A stretch of DNA of 64,000 nt from Petunia secreta (lineage: Eukaryota; Streptophyta; Magnoliopsida; Solanales; Solanaceae): contig JARKIP010000011.1 in assembly GCA_029990175.1 (NCBI GenBank), forward strand, positions 24,154,001-24,218,000, read 5' to 3'. Of this stretch, positions 26,418 to 39,100 are shown piece after piece. Both the position numbers and the translations under genes were made by a program. The notes under the pieces were generated by a model, which had not been told where the DNA came from, did not search any database, and was given only the letters and a program-made list of their open reading frames with translations. Position 1 is the first letter of the stretch. Every line of letters begins with the position of its first letter.

Positions 26418-29400
26418 TCAACTGTTTCTAGGTTCTGAATCATTCTGCATGTCCAATTTGTTGCTTTCATCAACAGGATTGTTGTCGTGAAGTAAATGTG
26501 GAGCAGCTGATGGAACCTTTTGGCCCTTATCAGCTGTTACAGCATTTGGAGTAGCGGTGCTTAAAGATTCAGACACAGATATGGATGTCATGTTGAAACC
26601 ACTCTCTCCTTCAAGCAGAGATGTTGATGATGCATCCATTGTGCCCCCCATTTTGGAGGAACATGCACTCGTCTTCTCAGGTTCTGGCAAACTGGGAGGT
26701 GTAACTTTTTGTGATCCATCGGTTTCAGAAGATGGTGCATTGAGTGAAGTTGATAATGGGGAAATGTCTGGTTCGGAGCTTTTACTCGCCCCATCTTTAC
26801 CTCCACCTACAACACAATCACAAATCAGTTTGGAGTAGGGGTGGCAATGGGGCGGGGCGGGGCTACAACTTAAGCGGGGCGGGGCGGGTGAAATGTAATT
26901 TTTTTTTTTAAAACTAGGCGGGGCAGGGCGGGGCGGGGATTTTTTTTTAAACCTGCCCTGGATGCCAATACAATGGGCAACTTAGCTGCGTCGGCTACAC
27001 AGCCACCAGAGGTATTAATTAAACTAGTCCTTTTTGTTGTATATCTCGCAAGAATCAGTAGAGTAATGCTCATTGGAGATTTAACAATTTAAATCTGATT
27101 TGAAGCAAGTGAAAATCTAATTAATCCTTTGATACTTTTTATTGCAAATTGAACTATCAGGAATTTAATTCGTGTATTAGACTATGTTAAAAAGAATGTT
27201 GAAATTACAAATAATACGCTACTAAATTGTCGGACTAATAATCAAAAGAAGGTACTTTCGCATAGTGCAGATCACAAGGAACCATACATTTGGAAAAAAT
27301 AATGGAATTAAACAAATAGTAGTTCTAATTGTTACTGGAGTACTTATTTGTGATAATTAATACTCTCACTCTTGCAAGGATATAGTTCTACTTTTCTTTT
27401 CGGTAAGTTCTAAGATGATTTTGTGGTAGTAAACTTATGTGCTCTTCCTCTTGGATCACTCGTCAATATTAACACTAAACATTGAACACATATTTATAAA
27501 AAGGAAATCAAATAGTAGTCTAAATTACGATATGCTTTGAAGTGTATGGATCTAAGATACAACACTTGACGCTCATAGGTTTGTCACTCTACCCTCTTCT
27601 CGATATAAATGACAAACTTTATTCGTAGTAGAATTTAAGAAATGGAGAATTAAACTAAGCATTTTAAGGATAAAGGAGGCACAAGATACATTGACGTGTA
27701 TAAATGGATTAAAGAAAACTAATTAAAGTAAAAAAATGGCAAAAAAACTACAAAAAACATAATTGGACAGAAAACCAAATGGGGCGGGGCGGGGCGGGGC
27801 GGGTAAGAAACTGAACATAAACCAAATGGGGCGGGGCGGGGCGGGGCAAAATTTGAGCAGGGGAAAGGCTTAACCCGCCCCGCCCCGCCCCATTGCCACC
27901 CCTAGTTTGGAGAGGAAACAAAGATGTACGCACAACAGGCATTTTAGCTTCATACTCGACAAAGATAATGAAAGTAGTTGATCACCTATATTGGAAGCTG
28001 TGGCAGAAGATGCATTTGCACCAGAAGGCAACAAATTTCCAGTTCCTTTTTTTGTCCTCGACTGCACGTAGAGCAACATTCAAAATTCATCAGTTACAAA
28101 GAAATGATGATCTATGCGATCTTCCTTTTCATTTTTCTTTTCCATCATTTTCTCCACATACTGTTCATAGCCCCCCACCCCCCCACCCCCCCCAAAAAAA
28201 AAAAAAAAAGAGAGATCCTGAACTAATACAAGTGAGTTGTTGAAGCTAGTACAGTAGGCTAAAGAGTAAAAACAAAATAGAATTATGTTACATTGACTCT
28301 GCTTAGGATGTGTATCATATATGAGTGTAAGTATCAGGATCAGGTACGTGTAAATTTTCACTGATTCGAAGTATACTTTAAAAAGTTAGCAGTAAGTATC
28401 TGTCATGCTTACATGGCTAGGTCGAGATTTTTTTAAAAAAAGGATGTGTTTAACATAGAATAGAGATTAAATTAGAGAAAATGGAAAAACAAAGGAGCTA
28501 CATCTGCAGTTTATGTTATTTGGCAGCTAAGGAAGGGGAAATGGAAATCAGAGGACCAGAAAAACTACCAAGTTGGATATAAGGTTAGGTTAAAAGGTAT
28601 TCCCTATGGTTTGAGTTTAGACCACAATCCATGGACATGCTACCTAAGGGCTAAGAGGATGCTACCACAGAGCACCTTACGTTTGCAGCTCTATTTACTA
28701 CTCAATCAGCAGAGATGTCCTCCGTCAAGGTCTTTGATTTACTGGTGAGTGGTGACTCACCTAGGCACTCCAGCACTAAACTATTATGCAAGGATGAATG
28801 CAATACCTTGGAAGATTCTTCACAATACTTAATAGCAGCTGAGACATTTGTGCAATGGCCATGCAGAAGATTGTAGGCCCACAAGAGTAGCTTGCGTGAA
28901 GTGTTCATATCAAGTATGTCAACCACGTCTATCCCAGGTTGGATATATGTTTCTGTGGCAAATTGAGGTGGCACCATATAAAGATTTATACCTGATGGGA
29001 GCAATGCACAATATGTGTCCTTGTAAAAGTTATAGCAAGACCTAAGCAACATAGAAGCAGTTTCCAGATCTTCATCTGCAGCTCTTTTTACTATTACATT
29101 TTTTATCTTAGACAATGAAGGGCTCCACTTCCTCTCAAGATCCTTCAAATGATTCATGTCTTCAAAAGATGAACTCCATAGTTCATCTAGTTGGAGATCA
29201 ACACAAAGCAGTTGTGGGTTCTCTAATCCATTAGATGACGAATTTGGAACTTGGACTTCACTGGAGAGTCTTGAATGCAAAGGCGTTATTAAAGCCATGC
29301 TTATTACAAGTGATCGACACCAAGCAGCAGAAACATGCTTATGGACTTTTGCAGAGTTACTATTTGACAACTTTGGGTTCTTCAGACGCTTGCGTATCTT

Positions 29401-30004
29401 CTCATTTATTCCTTCAAGTGTTTCAACTTTGATATGTTGCTCTAAAGACTGGATATATTGATAAAGGTATCTGCAAGGAATGTCAGCATGGCAATCTGTA
29501 TAAGCAAACTGCTTTAAGTGTAGGCAAGCAGTGGGCTTCATACCATAAAAGGAATTTGAAACTGTATGACACAAATGCATATGGTATCCTTATATGGATC
29601 AAAGCTCAATCTAAAAGTTTAGGAATCCAATGAATAAACAACAATAACACTTCTGGGATACACTGAAAGATTCATGCATCCTAAAAATGAAAAAAATATG
29701 AAGTACTAGATGCAAAGACAATATCTTGATTGTACAGGCACTTAATGAGGATATTGAGCAACCAATGCATATATAAGTGCTTACCTAACCAGATTGTTAT
29801 CAAATTACACCTGTTAATTATAGTTCTTAACTTCCTATTTGTGCACCAACACATTTTATAGGAACAAAATCATACAGTTTTCTTTTGAGTTTTGATAACC
29901 CAAAATCATTTCATTGCATATCACACCCAGGACGTGTCAGTACAAGAGTTATGACAATAAATATCCAAAATATCCTTCTAAGTAATGTCTCTTTTACATA
30001 AAAA

Positions 30005-30100
<96 letters not shown>

Positions 30101-33100
30101 AAGCATCTCCTTTTACTTACCATGCTAGAACAAAACTATACCTGAACATAGTTCTTAGAAAAATGAATAAATTATTCTTATTACATTGTTAATTTGCTCC
30201 TCTTGCAACTGGTGTGGATTGCTGTTGAGACTACTGAAGAGATGGAATAATTCCTTATTTTATTACTATAAAGATGGAAAACAAGTTTTATTTCCGATTG
30301 CATTGTAGGAAAAGTTGAAAATCACAGAAAATTTTCAAGTTATTACAGCATGCATTAATTTTAGGGTCACTTCAAAAGAACTTACCCAAATAAACAGCTC
30401 TCGGTAAGCTCTGGGCTCTTTATTTCAGGCAAGCCACAAATATCAGACCACATGGTGACCTGTTCGATGAACAGAGAGAACATTTTCTCCAGATGATGCT
30501 CAGTAGAGTTGCTAGCAGAAGATTTATGGTCAGTTTGATGTATTAATGAAATTAGTGCCTTTAAGTATCGTCCAAGAGCAACTGGAATGAGATCTTCAAG
30601 ACACAAGGAGAACTGAATCAAAAATATATAGGTCAGACAAGGAAATTTCAATTAGATAAGAAATGCTTTATATTAAATATACAAGAGTGAGATGCATTTA
30701 TTTAAATATAAAAGAACGGGCAGAGTTTTAGGCTCCTGGAGGTATCCAACTGAACAGGCAATGACGAAAAATATGAAAAGGAAATGAAGGTCTTAGTTTA
30801 ATATCAAAAACCAGGGAGTTTAAAAAGATAATACAACCTTACTTTACTCGAAAAGAAAAGGTTTAAACGATAAGATGTAACATAAAATATATGTTCTTCC
30901 CAGTGCTTTTTTATGTTTTTTCTGCATTAATTGTTCTATGTTAGTAGCCATGGTAAAACAGCAATTTTGGTATTTTCTGTCAACTGTTATTCCAACTTGT
31001 AGAGCTCTAAATAAGGCATGAGAAATGCTTTCCTATAAATAATGAACTGAGCATTTATCTCAAAAAATTTAGCTATTAGAAAAGGTTTCTTATAAATAAA
31101 TAAAATAGAGCAGTATATTCTCGTGTGAAAGTCAAACTCGAAAAGGCTTGCTGGTAGTGAGTGGTAGACGCGACCCCAGAAAGGGGTGACACAATAAGGA
31201 CAAGGTGTACAAAGGAATATTTTTCAATTTTTTTTTTCTTTTCATTAGGCTAAACATTAATGCTGCTAGTCATTGTGAACAAAGTATGCAGCCAAATTTC
31301 ATATGGCAATACCCTTTTATCCATCCTAAGACAGAAGTAAGCCCGATCAAGGGTAGAGATGTCTCCTGTCTCCTCCAGCAGTTTTAAATAGAATAATATG
31401 TACTTGCGGATGCAAGTAATGAACTTCCGAGAACTTTCTGCTAAATTTACTTCTAGGGCTCTCTTGTTCCCTGAGCAACCTTGGGTTCTGCGCCTGCAAT
31501 AAGTATTAAATAAATGATCTACACAGTTTAACACATCTAAACTATTCACATTCTGAATCAGTTAATGAGGCAAGAAATGTGGCTCCAATACTGACCAAGT
31601 AATGAACTACAAAAGAGATTCATCAAGGAACATGATTTTAATCGACTTTGCCCTCATTGTCAGGTGCAGAAAAGAAAAACTTGCCATTGTATCATTTGAT
31701 GACTACAACTACCTAAAAACTTCACATTTCTTTAACGATCATAGGCATTCATCAATTTAACTTTAGTAACTGTTAGTCTTCATATTGACTTTCACATTTC
31801 CCTACGTTGTGACAGTGACATATCTTCCTCTCCTACTTGTGAGTGATATAACCTACTCTCAGTAGTCACAAGAAACTATCTTCTGCAAATGCTGACTCAC
31901 CATGCCCAACAATCTGGCAAATTGGTGGCATCAAAAGACCAAATCAATTGATCAGTTCTAGCAAGCAAATCAACAAATACAAACTCTGAGGCCATACATA
32001 AGCAAGTATAGTGTACGACAATATCAAGTATTGATTATCCCACATCGGCTCTTAAGGGATGGTCTCTTTATATGATCTTGGGCAATCCTCACCTCCTGAG
32101 TTACGCCCAAGGTTCATTTCTTTAACATGGTATCAGAGCCAGACCCATCCCAATTCATTGTTAACCCGATGTTGGGCCCCATATTATGTTGTACACGCTC
32201 CAGTTGCCAGGCATGGGTGTGGGGGTTGTTGGTTATCCCACATAGGCTCTTAAGTAGTGGGATGGTCTTGGACAATCCCATTTCTTGAGTTAGTTATTAT
32301 GGTTGAGTCATGCCCAGGGTTCTTACTTTAACAAAAAAGAACTTCGTATGTTAAAAGCTTACGTCTTGGTGTTATATTTAATGCCAAGATTTTGATAAAA
32401 ACGGCTCCAAAATACAAGAAAGAACAATCTAGAACGAAACAGCAAAAGGCTGTAGAGAAGAAAAAGATATATATACCTTCCCTTTTTAACCATACTGTCA
32501 ATCTCCCACATGTTTATTGTGAACGAAGAACGATACGACTTAAAGCAGAAGGAAAGTTCCTCCTTTGCCTTCTCTAGATCCATATTTCCACCTCTTCGAT
32601 ATAGGCCTTGAGCAAGCATATATCTAGCTTTATGAAAGTGTTTCAGGTCCCCTTCCACACAGATTTCAAGGGCAGAAAGGCAATCATTGTAAAGCATCTG
32701 CCACACCCCTTCCAAATGTGAATCCCCTTTTCCATCATTTACAGAGTATTTACTGAGAGTTCCATCCTCAGAGCACGTTGATTCTGAAATTTCTGGGCAA
32801 CCCTTACTGAGGATATCCCTTACAGTATCCTGAGTTGATTGATTGAAACAGTATGCAGCAACAACCTAGAATGCATCCAGGCACTAGTTAAGCCAACAAT
32901 AGTACTCCTAAAACATCGAAAATGACCACTTGTAAAAGGTAACTATCTCCAAGTCTGGCCAGAGAAGGGGCATACAGACTAAAAGTATTCAGAAGAAACC
33001 ATTTATATAGACATGCTAAGTCTCCCTCTCCAGATGCAATTGTCAAATTATGTTTTGAAAACTCTTCCCTGATAAGCTATGAACAGAAAAGGTAAACTGC

Positions 33101-36100
33101 AAACGTGCTGCAAAAATTCCTGAACCTGTATGCATCACTGATTATAGAAGAGTATTATATAATACAGAAACCTCTATTTTAAGCAAGCCGTGTTTAAGAT
33201 AATCTAGCGAAACATATTTTTATTGTGCTCGTATCCATATGTTGAAATGTGGCTTTGCTGTGTATGTGTCTCTCAAAGTTTTATGTACAACTGGAGATAG
33301 ATTAGGTCTATGAACAATGAAAAGGGCTAAAAAGAAATTAACTATGTTAACAACTATCATAAACACCTATTTACGTCATTGTTCGCTTACAAGTATAGCT
33401 ATCTCAATAAAGGAAGGAAACAGAAAGGAATTAACCAAGTTTCAGGAAAGCATCAACCTTCAAGGCCTCTTCATTTTGTTTCCCGCATGTGCAAAGTAAC
33501 TTCAATCGTGAAGCATGCATCCTGTAAAATGAATCCGCGGCAGAAGGGTTCAAAGCAATAGCTTTAGCATAGAATGAAAAAGACATCTCATGTGAGTATC
33601 CAAGCTTCTCGGAGAGCTTTCCCAGATAAAATGCATGAGACCAATCCTCCCTGAAATCACAGAATAGGTTACATTAGTTTAAGAAATGATCAAGGGAAAC
33701 AGGGTCACCAAACAGACTTACTTGTGTGCAAAGGCCTTCTGGAAGTGTCTCATTGAATTTTGACAGAACATCATCCATGCTGAATCTTTGGATGGCACAA
33801 CAGATCTTTGATCATAGATTGGTACCACATTCTGAAGACCATCGTAATATACTAGTGCCAATAACTCATGTATCTCGGCCTGAAAGAGGCAGGACAATCA
33901 CATGTAGACTGTGAGAACGAGATGTGTTCACTCACCCTTAGCTCCAGCATTTTTTTTTTCTTGGATATGGTAAGATAAGTATTATCCAAATAAAAATTGA
34001 AAACAAGTCAATTGACGCTTTAAATTCTAAGCTATTGAGAAATGTTAACACCTAAGTAAACAATAAACATTCAAGTCATTCTATATATTTCTCAGGACCA
34101 CCAACCAAACAAGAAAGAGTAAGAAACCTAGATACATGAAATTCATGTAATATTAGGAGACTCCAACTCCAGTAGCATGTCTGCCATTGATTACTCCTAG
34201 GATGGAAATAAAATATAACAAAAGCAAAACCTTCTCCCAGAAATTACTAGACAGTGAAGCAAACCTGTTGATCTGCTGTTTTGGCTAAAGCCAAGGTCAT
34301 CAACAAACATCTTCTGCTCCTTCTACGACTTGCCTCAACTCTCTCAGATAAAGCAGCATTTTTCCTCCATCCCAAAACATTTATTTGCTTGCTTCCATCA
34401 TTTAGCAGCAAGTCTACCTCCTGCATACCCCAAAAGATGTACGGAAACAAAGAGAGTGAGTAATTCCGAAGCCAATGAACTCCTGACAAAGTGCCTTCAA
34501 TTAGGGAATGTATAGCTGCAACACATATACAGCACAACATTCTGACCTCATCATAGATATTTGCAAGTTTTTGCCAACTCTCCAAGCGTAGGGGATTGTA
34601 AACTAAATCATATTTGATGAGATTTGCGTTTTGCTGGACAAATTCCTCCCCTTCTTTTGTCAGAACAAAGCCAGCCCATTTATCAGTTGCATTCATTTCT
34701 TCAGACTGAGCAAGAAGATAATACAAGTTGCTATAAACTTCCAGGTATGGCTCCGAACTGCAAATAAGCAATGACGTCTAACTGTTTGATTCCATAGTCC
34801 AAAGTACTACTGGTTTCAAAGTGTACGATCCTATAAGGCCGTGACGAACATATTTACCTTCCTTCTGATGATGCTTTCTGTTGTTTGAGGCTTCCGGGAT
34901 CTGGTAATAATATCTTCGTCATGGATTCCGGAAAGCCACTGGATCCTGCTTCCTCCGAAAGTTTGTCTTCACACATCTCAGGGCTATCCAAGAACTTATC
35001 TATTGCATTTCCAGCTAAATCATCATCTGGTGGTTGTGGAAAGTGTTTTCTTATAGCTCTAAGGACTTTTCGGAGTTTAATGAGCCCCGTCCTCTGAATG
35101 ACAAGCAAAATTGTGAGTTTTGAAATGATATATTATGCCTAGAGAGGAAAGATTAACTGCTACTCCCTGGGAATAAGGGTTTGGAAGAAGAGTGGGGCAA
35201 AGTGCACGAATAGCCACTTTTGCCAGTGGCCTTGGGTTTGAGGCCACTTTTTTTTAGTGGTTTTACATGAGAGACCACTTTTTGGAACTTCAATTTTTGT
35301 GGGCTGAAGTTCAAACTTTGTGGGCTGAAGTTCAATCACCAGTGGGTTGAACTTCCTGCTTAAGGTATAAAGTTCAATTTCAACCCGCAAGGGTTGAACT
35401 TTTAGGCATAGATGCGTAAACTTCAACCCTTGTGGGCTGAAGTTGAATGAAGTTCAACCCACAAGGATTGAAGTTCCAAAAAGTGGTCTCTCATGCAAAA
35501 CCAATAAAAAAAGTGGCCTCAAAGCAAAGACCAGCGGCAAAACTGGCCTCTGAGTGAAATTTTTACAGAAGAGTGAGGGATTCAAGAAAAAGAAGTCATG
35601 TAGTACTTACAGAAGAAGCTTTAGCATAAGGAAGTATATACTGAAATACGTCAGCACACTGTTCCTTAGTTTGGTAATCACCCCGGCTTGTATTCTTATG
35701 TACAGCTAAATCATCTTCATAAGATGCATCAGACCTAAGATTCAATCCATACAGACAGTAAAAGCACTGATCCAAAGCATTATCGATGGCAACTTCAAGC
35801 TCCTCTTTTTCATCTTCACTTAGCTCAGTTTCACCTTCAACCAATTGATCCTTTGATTTCTCCGATCTTGGGTACATACCATCAGAGACATCACAAACAT
35901 TCTTATCGTTCTCCACTTTGCCTTTCTTAACAACATCTTTATCTGAAGCATTAGTTTCATCTCTATCTAGCTCTCCTGCTTCCTCATTTAGCTTGTCCAA
36001 ATTTGAAACATTTGATGACACTTTGATGTGGCTTTCATGAGAAAGTTGTTCAGATCTCTGAACATTATTATCGTGGGAAGACTGTTCATCAGACTGAGAC

Positions 36101-39100
36101 ATTTCAAATTCCTTGCAGACAGAGTGGAAGTTAGATTTCAGTTTCATATCCAAAGTCAAGAGATGCTTTATTGCAATTTTTAGAAATGTCCCTTCTTCCT
36201 CTTCACCAGTTGCATTTGCACAGCAGACACCAAACTCGGCAAGCATGTCATGGATTGCCACGATTAATTCTGTCTGGCATAATAAAGTTAAAGAGATCAG
36301 CTTCTTTCAAGTGAAAAATTCAGTAAGAGTTAACAAACATGGATGTTACAGCTGAAATTCGACGGTGCAAACCCTCTTAAGAAAGAAAGATGTCTCACTT
36401 GAGCTTTTATAGGAACATTTGGGATCAGGTGTTGAAGTTTAAAGAATGTAATAGCTGCATCTACAAAGTAGGAGATTTCTCTTTGTTCCCTTTGATCTGA
36501 AGTTCCTTGACCAGAAAATTTCTTACAAGAAAATGTGTTGGCACTATCACACATAAGTTTCAGCAGCAACGACTGAATATCACCAATGACAGTCATATTC
36601 TGTAAAGGAAAGAAATATCAATTCTGCAACAGTTGCACAAAACTCATTTATCAAAAGAACATGGAGCAAACATTGTTTAGGTGTCCAAAGATCATGGCTC
36701 ATCAAAAATAGAAGTTATCATTCTTGGAAAAACAAAATGTCAAGCAACAGTTACAGTTCATCTAATATTTGTCAATAATAACATGAACCTTAATCGTCAC
36801 ATCTATATGACTGAAGTTCAGGATGAGAAACTGCAAAAAGTCAAGTCAAATGAAAAGCATCCAATTCCAAATGAACGTGGTCTTAAATGGAGAGAGTAAC
36901 GAAGAAGGGGGACAAAAAAGAGGCAAGACTTAGAACTAGAGTTGGCAGAAAATGCATAGAGGAGCATGCAATACTTTTTTGAGAGGTAGGAACAATTCAA
37001 ACATCTCTCTTTCTTTTCCTATGTGGACAAAGGATTTTGACCAAATGAAATCTTCCCAAACTTGCAACAAGCATCATGACCATAGAGCTGTAGTTGACTG
37101 TCTAGTATGCAAAGTCAAACAAGGAAAAACAGGATAAAGTTGATCAAACAAGCATAAAGTGACTAAAGTTGATCAAACCCCATTAGAAAGATGCTTCATT
37201 TGAGCAATACTTGGAATCAACTGTGGAAGTTTACAGAATGCATTATCTGCGTTTTCAAATATCATTTTTCTCTTTGTTTACTTAGTTCTATAGTTTCAGG
37301 TCCAATTAGCTCTTAGAAACTAGGTTGGCATTATTGAACATAAGCATCGTTGAAAAGGATCAGTCAAGCAGTTAAAATTATAACCTTAATGCATGATGCT
37401 CCAATAACAAACAACAACACCAACAACAACAACAACATACCCAGTATAATCCCACCACAAGTGGGGTCTGGGGAGGGTGAGATGTACGCAGACCTTACTC
37501 CCACCAAGGTAGAGAGGCTGTTTCCGATAAAACCTCGGCTAGTGAAAATATTTAGAGAACGCGTTTGAAAACAAGGGGGAAAAATCATGCTAATGTTAGG
37601 ATTTCTTGGAAAGGATCGAGTCACAGGACGATGGTTTATTGGCTTCGACCTTCCTCTGCCTCTGTTTGACTTCGTAGGTCGACCTATTTTGAATAGCAAT
37701 TCAGCTCATTAAAGGGAGACTGAAATCTTAGAGCACGTTTGGTAGGGTGTATAAGCTTAGATAATCCATGTATAGAAATTGGTATTAGTTTATACAATGT
37801 TTGGTTGCCATTCAAATTTGGTATAACTAATCCTTGTATAACTTTATACACCACCAATTGGTGTATAATTGTAAACTCATTGATTTAAAACTTAAAAATA
37901 AATTCATATATTAAATAATATCATCTACAACTACTTTTTAATACAATATACCAAACACATGATAAAAACAATCCCTACATAACTAATCCCTGTATTATTA
38001 ATCCCTGCATTACTAATCCCTGTATAACTTGCTTTCCTACCAAACGACCCCTTAGAGTTCAATGGAAGAGAGAACTCTGATCTCTTGCTTTTTCTTGAAT
38101 TATAACTTAGGGTTTCATTCCTTCAATGTGCCCTTTAAATAGGGAGTTACATCAATAAAAAAACTTAATCCCCAAGAAACTAGAAAACATAAAGAATATT
38201 CTAGAATAATAAAAACCCCAACCCTTAAATAACTAGAAAGAATAAATCTTATTATAGAATAATAATAATAATTTAAAAGCCCTAGACCTACGCACGTAAC
38301 AGGTAAAGAGAGTAATAAAACTAAAGCATAGCCAAAATAAACAGATAACAATAGTAGAGATAAACACAAGACTAAGATGGAACTAATCTATATAGCATAT
38401 TATATAATAATATCTAATAAGAGAAAAGAACACTCGACTACTATCTAATTTTCTACCCTGATCTTCGACCTCCACGCTCTCCTATCTAAGGTCGTGTCCT
38501 CGGTGATCTAGATCTGATTTATGTCTTGTCTAATCACCTCGGCCTAGTTTTTCTTCGATCTACCTCTGCCTCTCCGTAGACCCAGCATTGCCAACCTCTC
38601 ACACCTCCTCACCGGGGCATCTACACTCCTCTTCATGTGTTCGAACCTTCGCAACCTTGCTTCTCGCATCTTCTTAGCCGCTGGAGCCACGCCTACCTTG
38701 TTGCGCATGACTTCATTCTTAATCATATCCATCTTAGTGTGCCCACACATTCATCTAAGCATTCTCATTTCTGCCACGCTTATCTTCTGAATGTGTGAGT
38801 TCTTGACTGGCCAAGACTCTTGCCCCATACAACATAGCTGGTCTCACGACCACTTTATAAAATTTGCCTTTAAGCGTAGGCGGCACTTTCTTATCACATA
38901 GTACGCCGGATGATGCATGATGCTCCAATCTTCTAGTAAATTACTAGACAACTAGATAGCCAACAAACACCGGAAAAAAGTTGCAAAGATCAATGCTTTA
39001 CTTAACAAAGTCAGCACAACTCACAACACTGAAGACCATAACAGCATTAAACAAACCGAACCTTGTGATTGAAATCCTAGCAACCCCACACCTTCGCCCA

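Larger units (their letters stand above)
37406..38912 (-). mobile_element. Composite retroposed insertion in CABIN1 intron 6
   Basis: A perfect 17-bp direct repeat, ATGCATGATGCTCCAAT, lies at 37389-37405 and 38913-38929 and behaves as a target-site duplication. In minus-strand order the segment contains a 5'-truncated RTE LINE coding end (about 38912-38430), LINE-like 3' sequence, a candidate solo LTR (38301-37594) interrupted by a Tourist-like MITE, and an Au SINE-like end with a (TTG)n tail touching the left duplication. It is read as one insertion followed by nested ones. Confidence 0.6.

Noticed and set aside
28080..28361. ORFs on both strands over the poly-C/poly-A stretch in CABIN1 intron 17
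   Set aside because: They depend on homopolymer runs and lie between well-supported exons.
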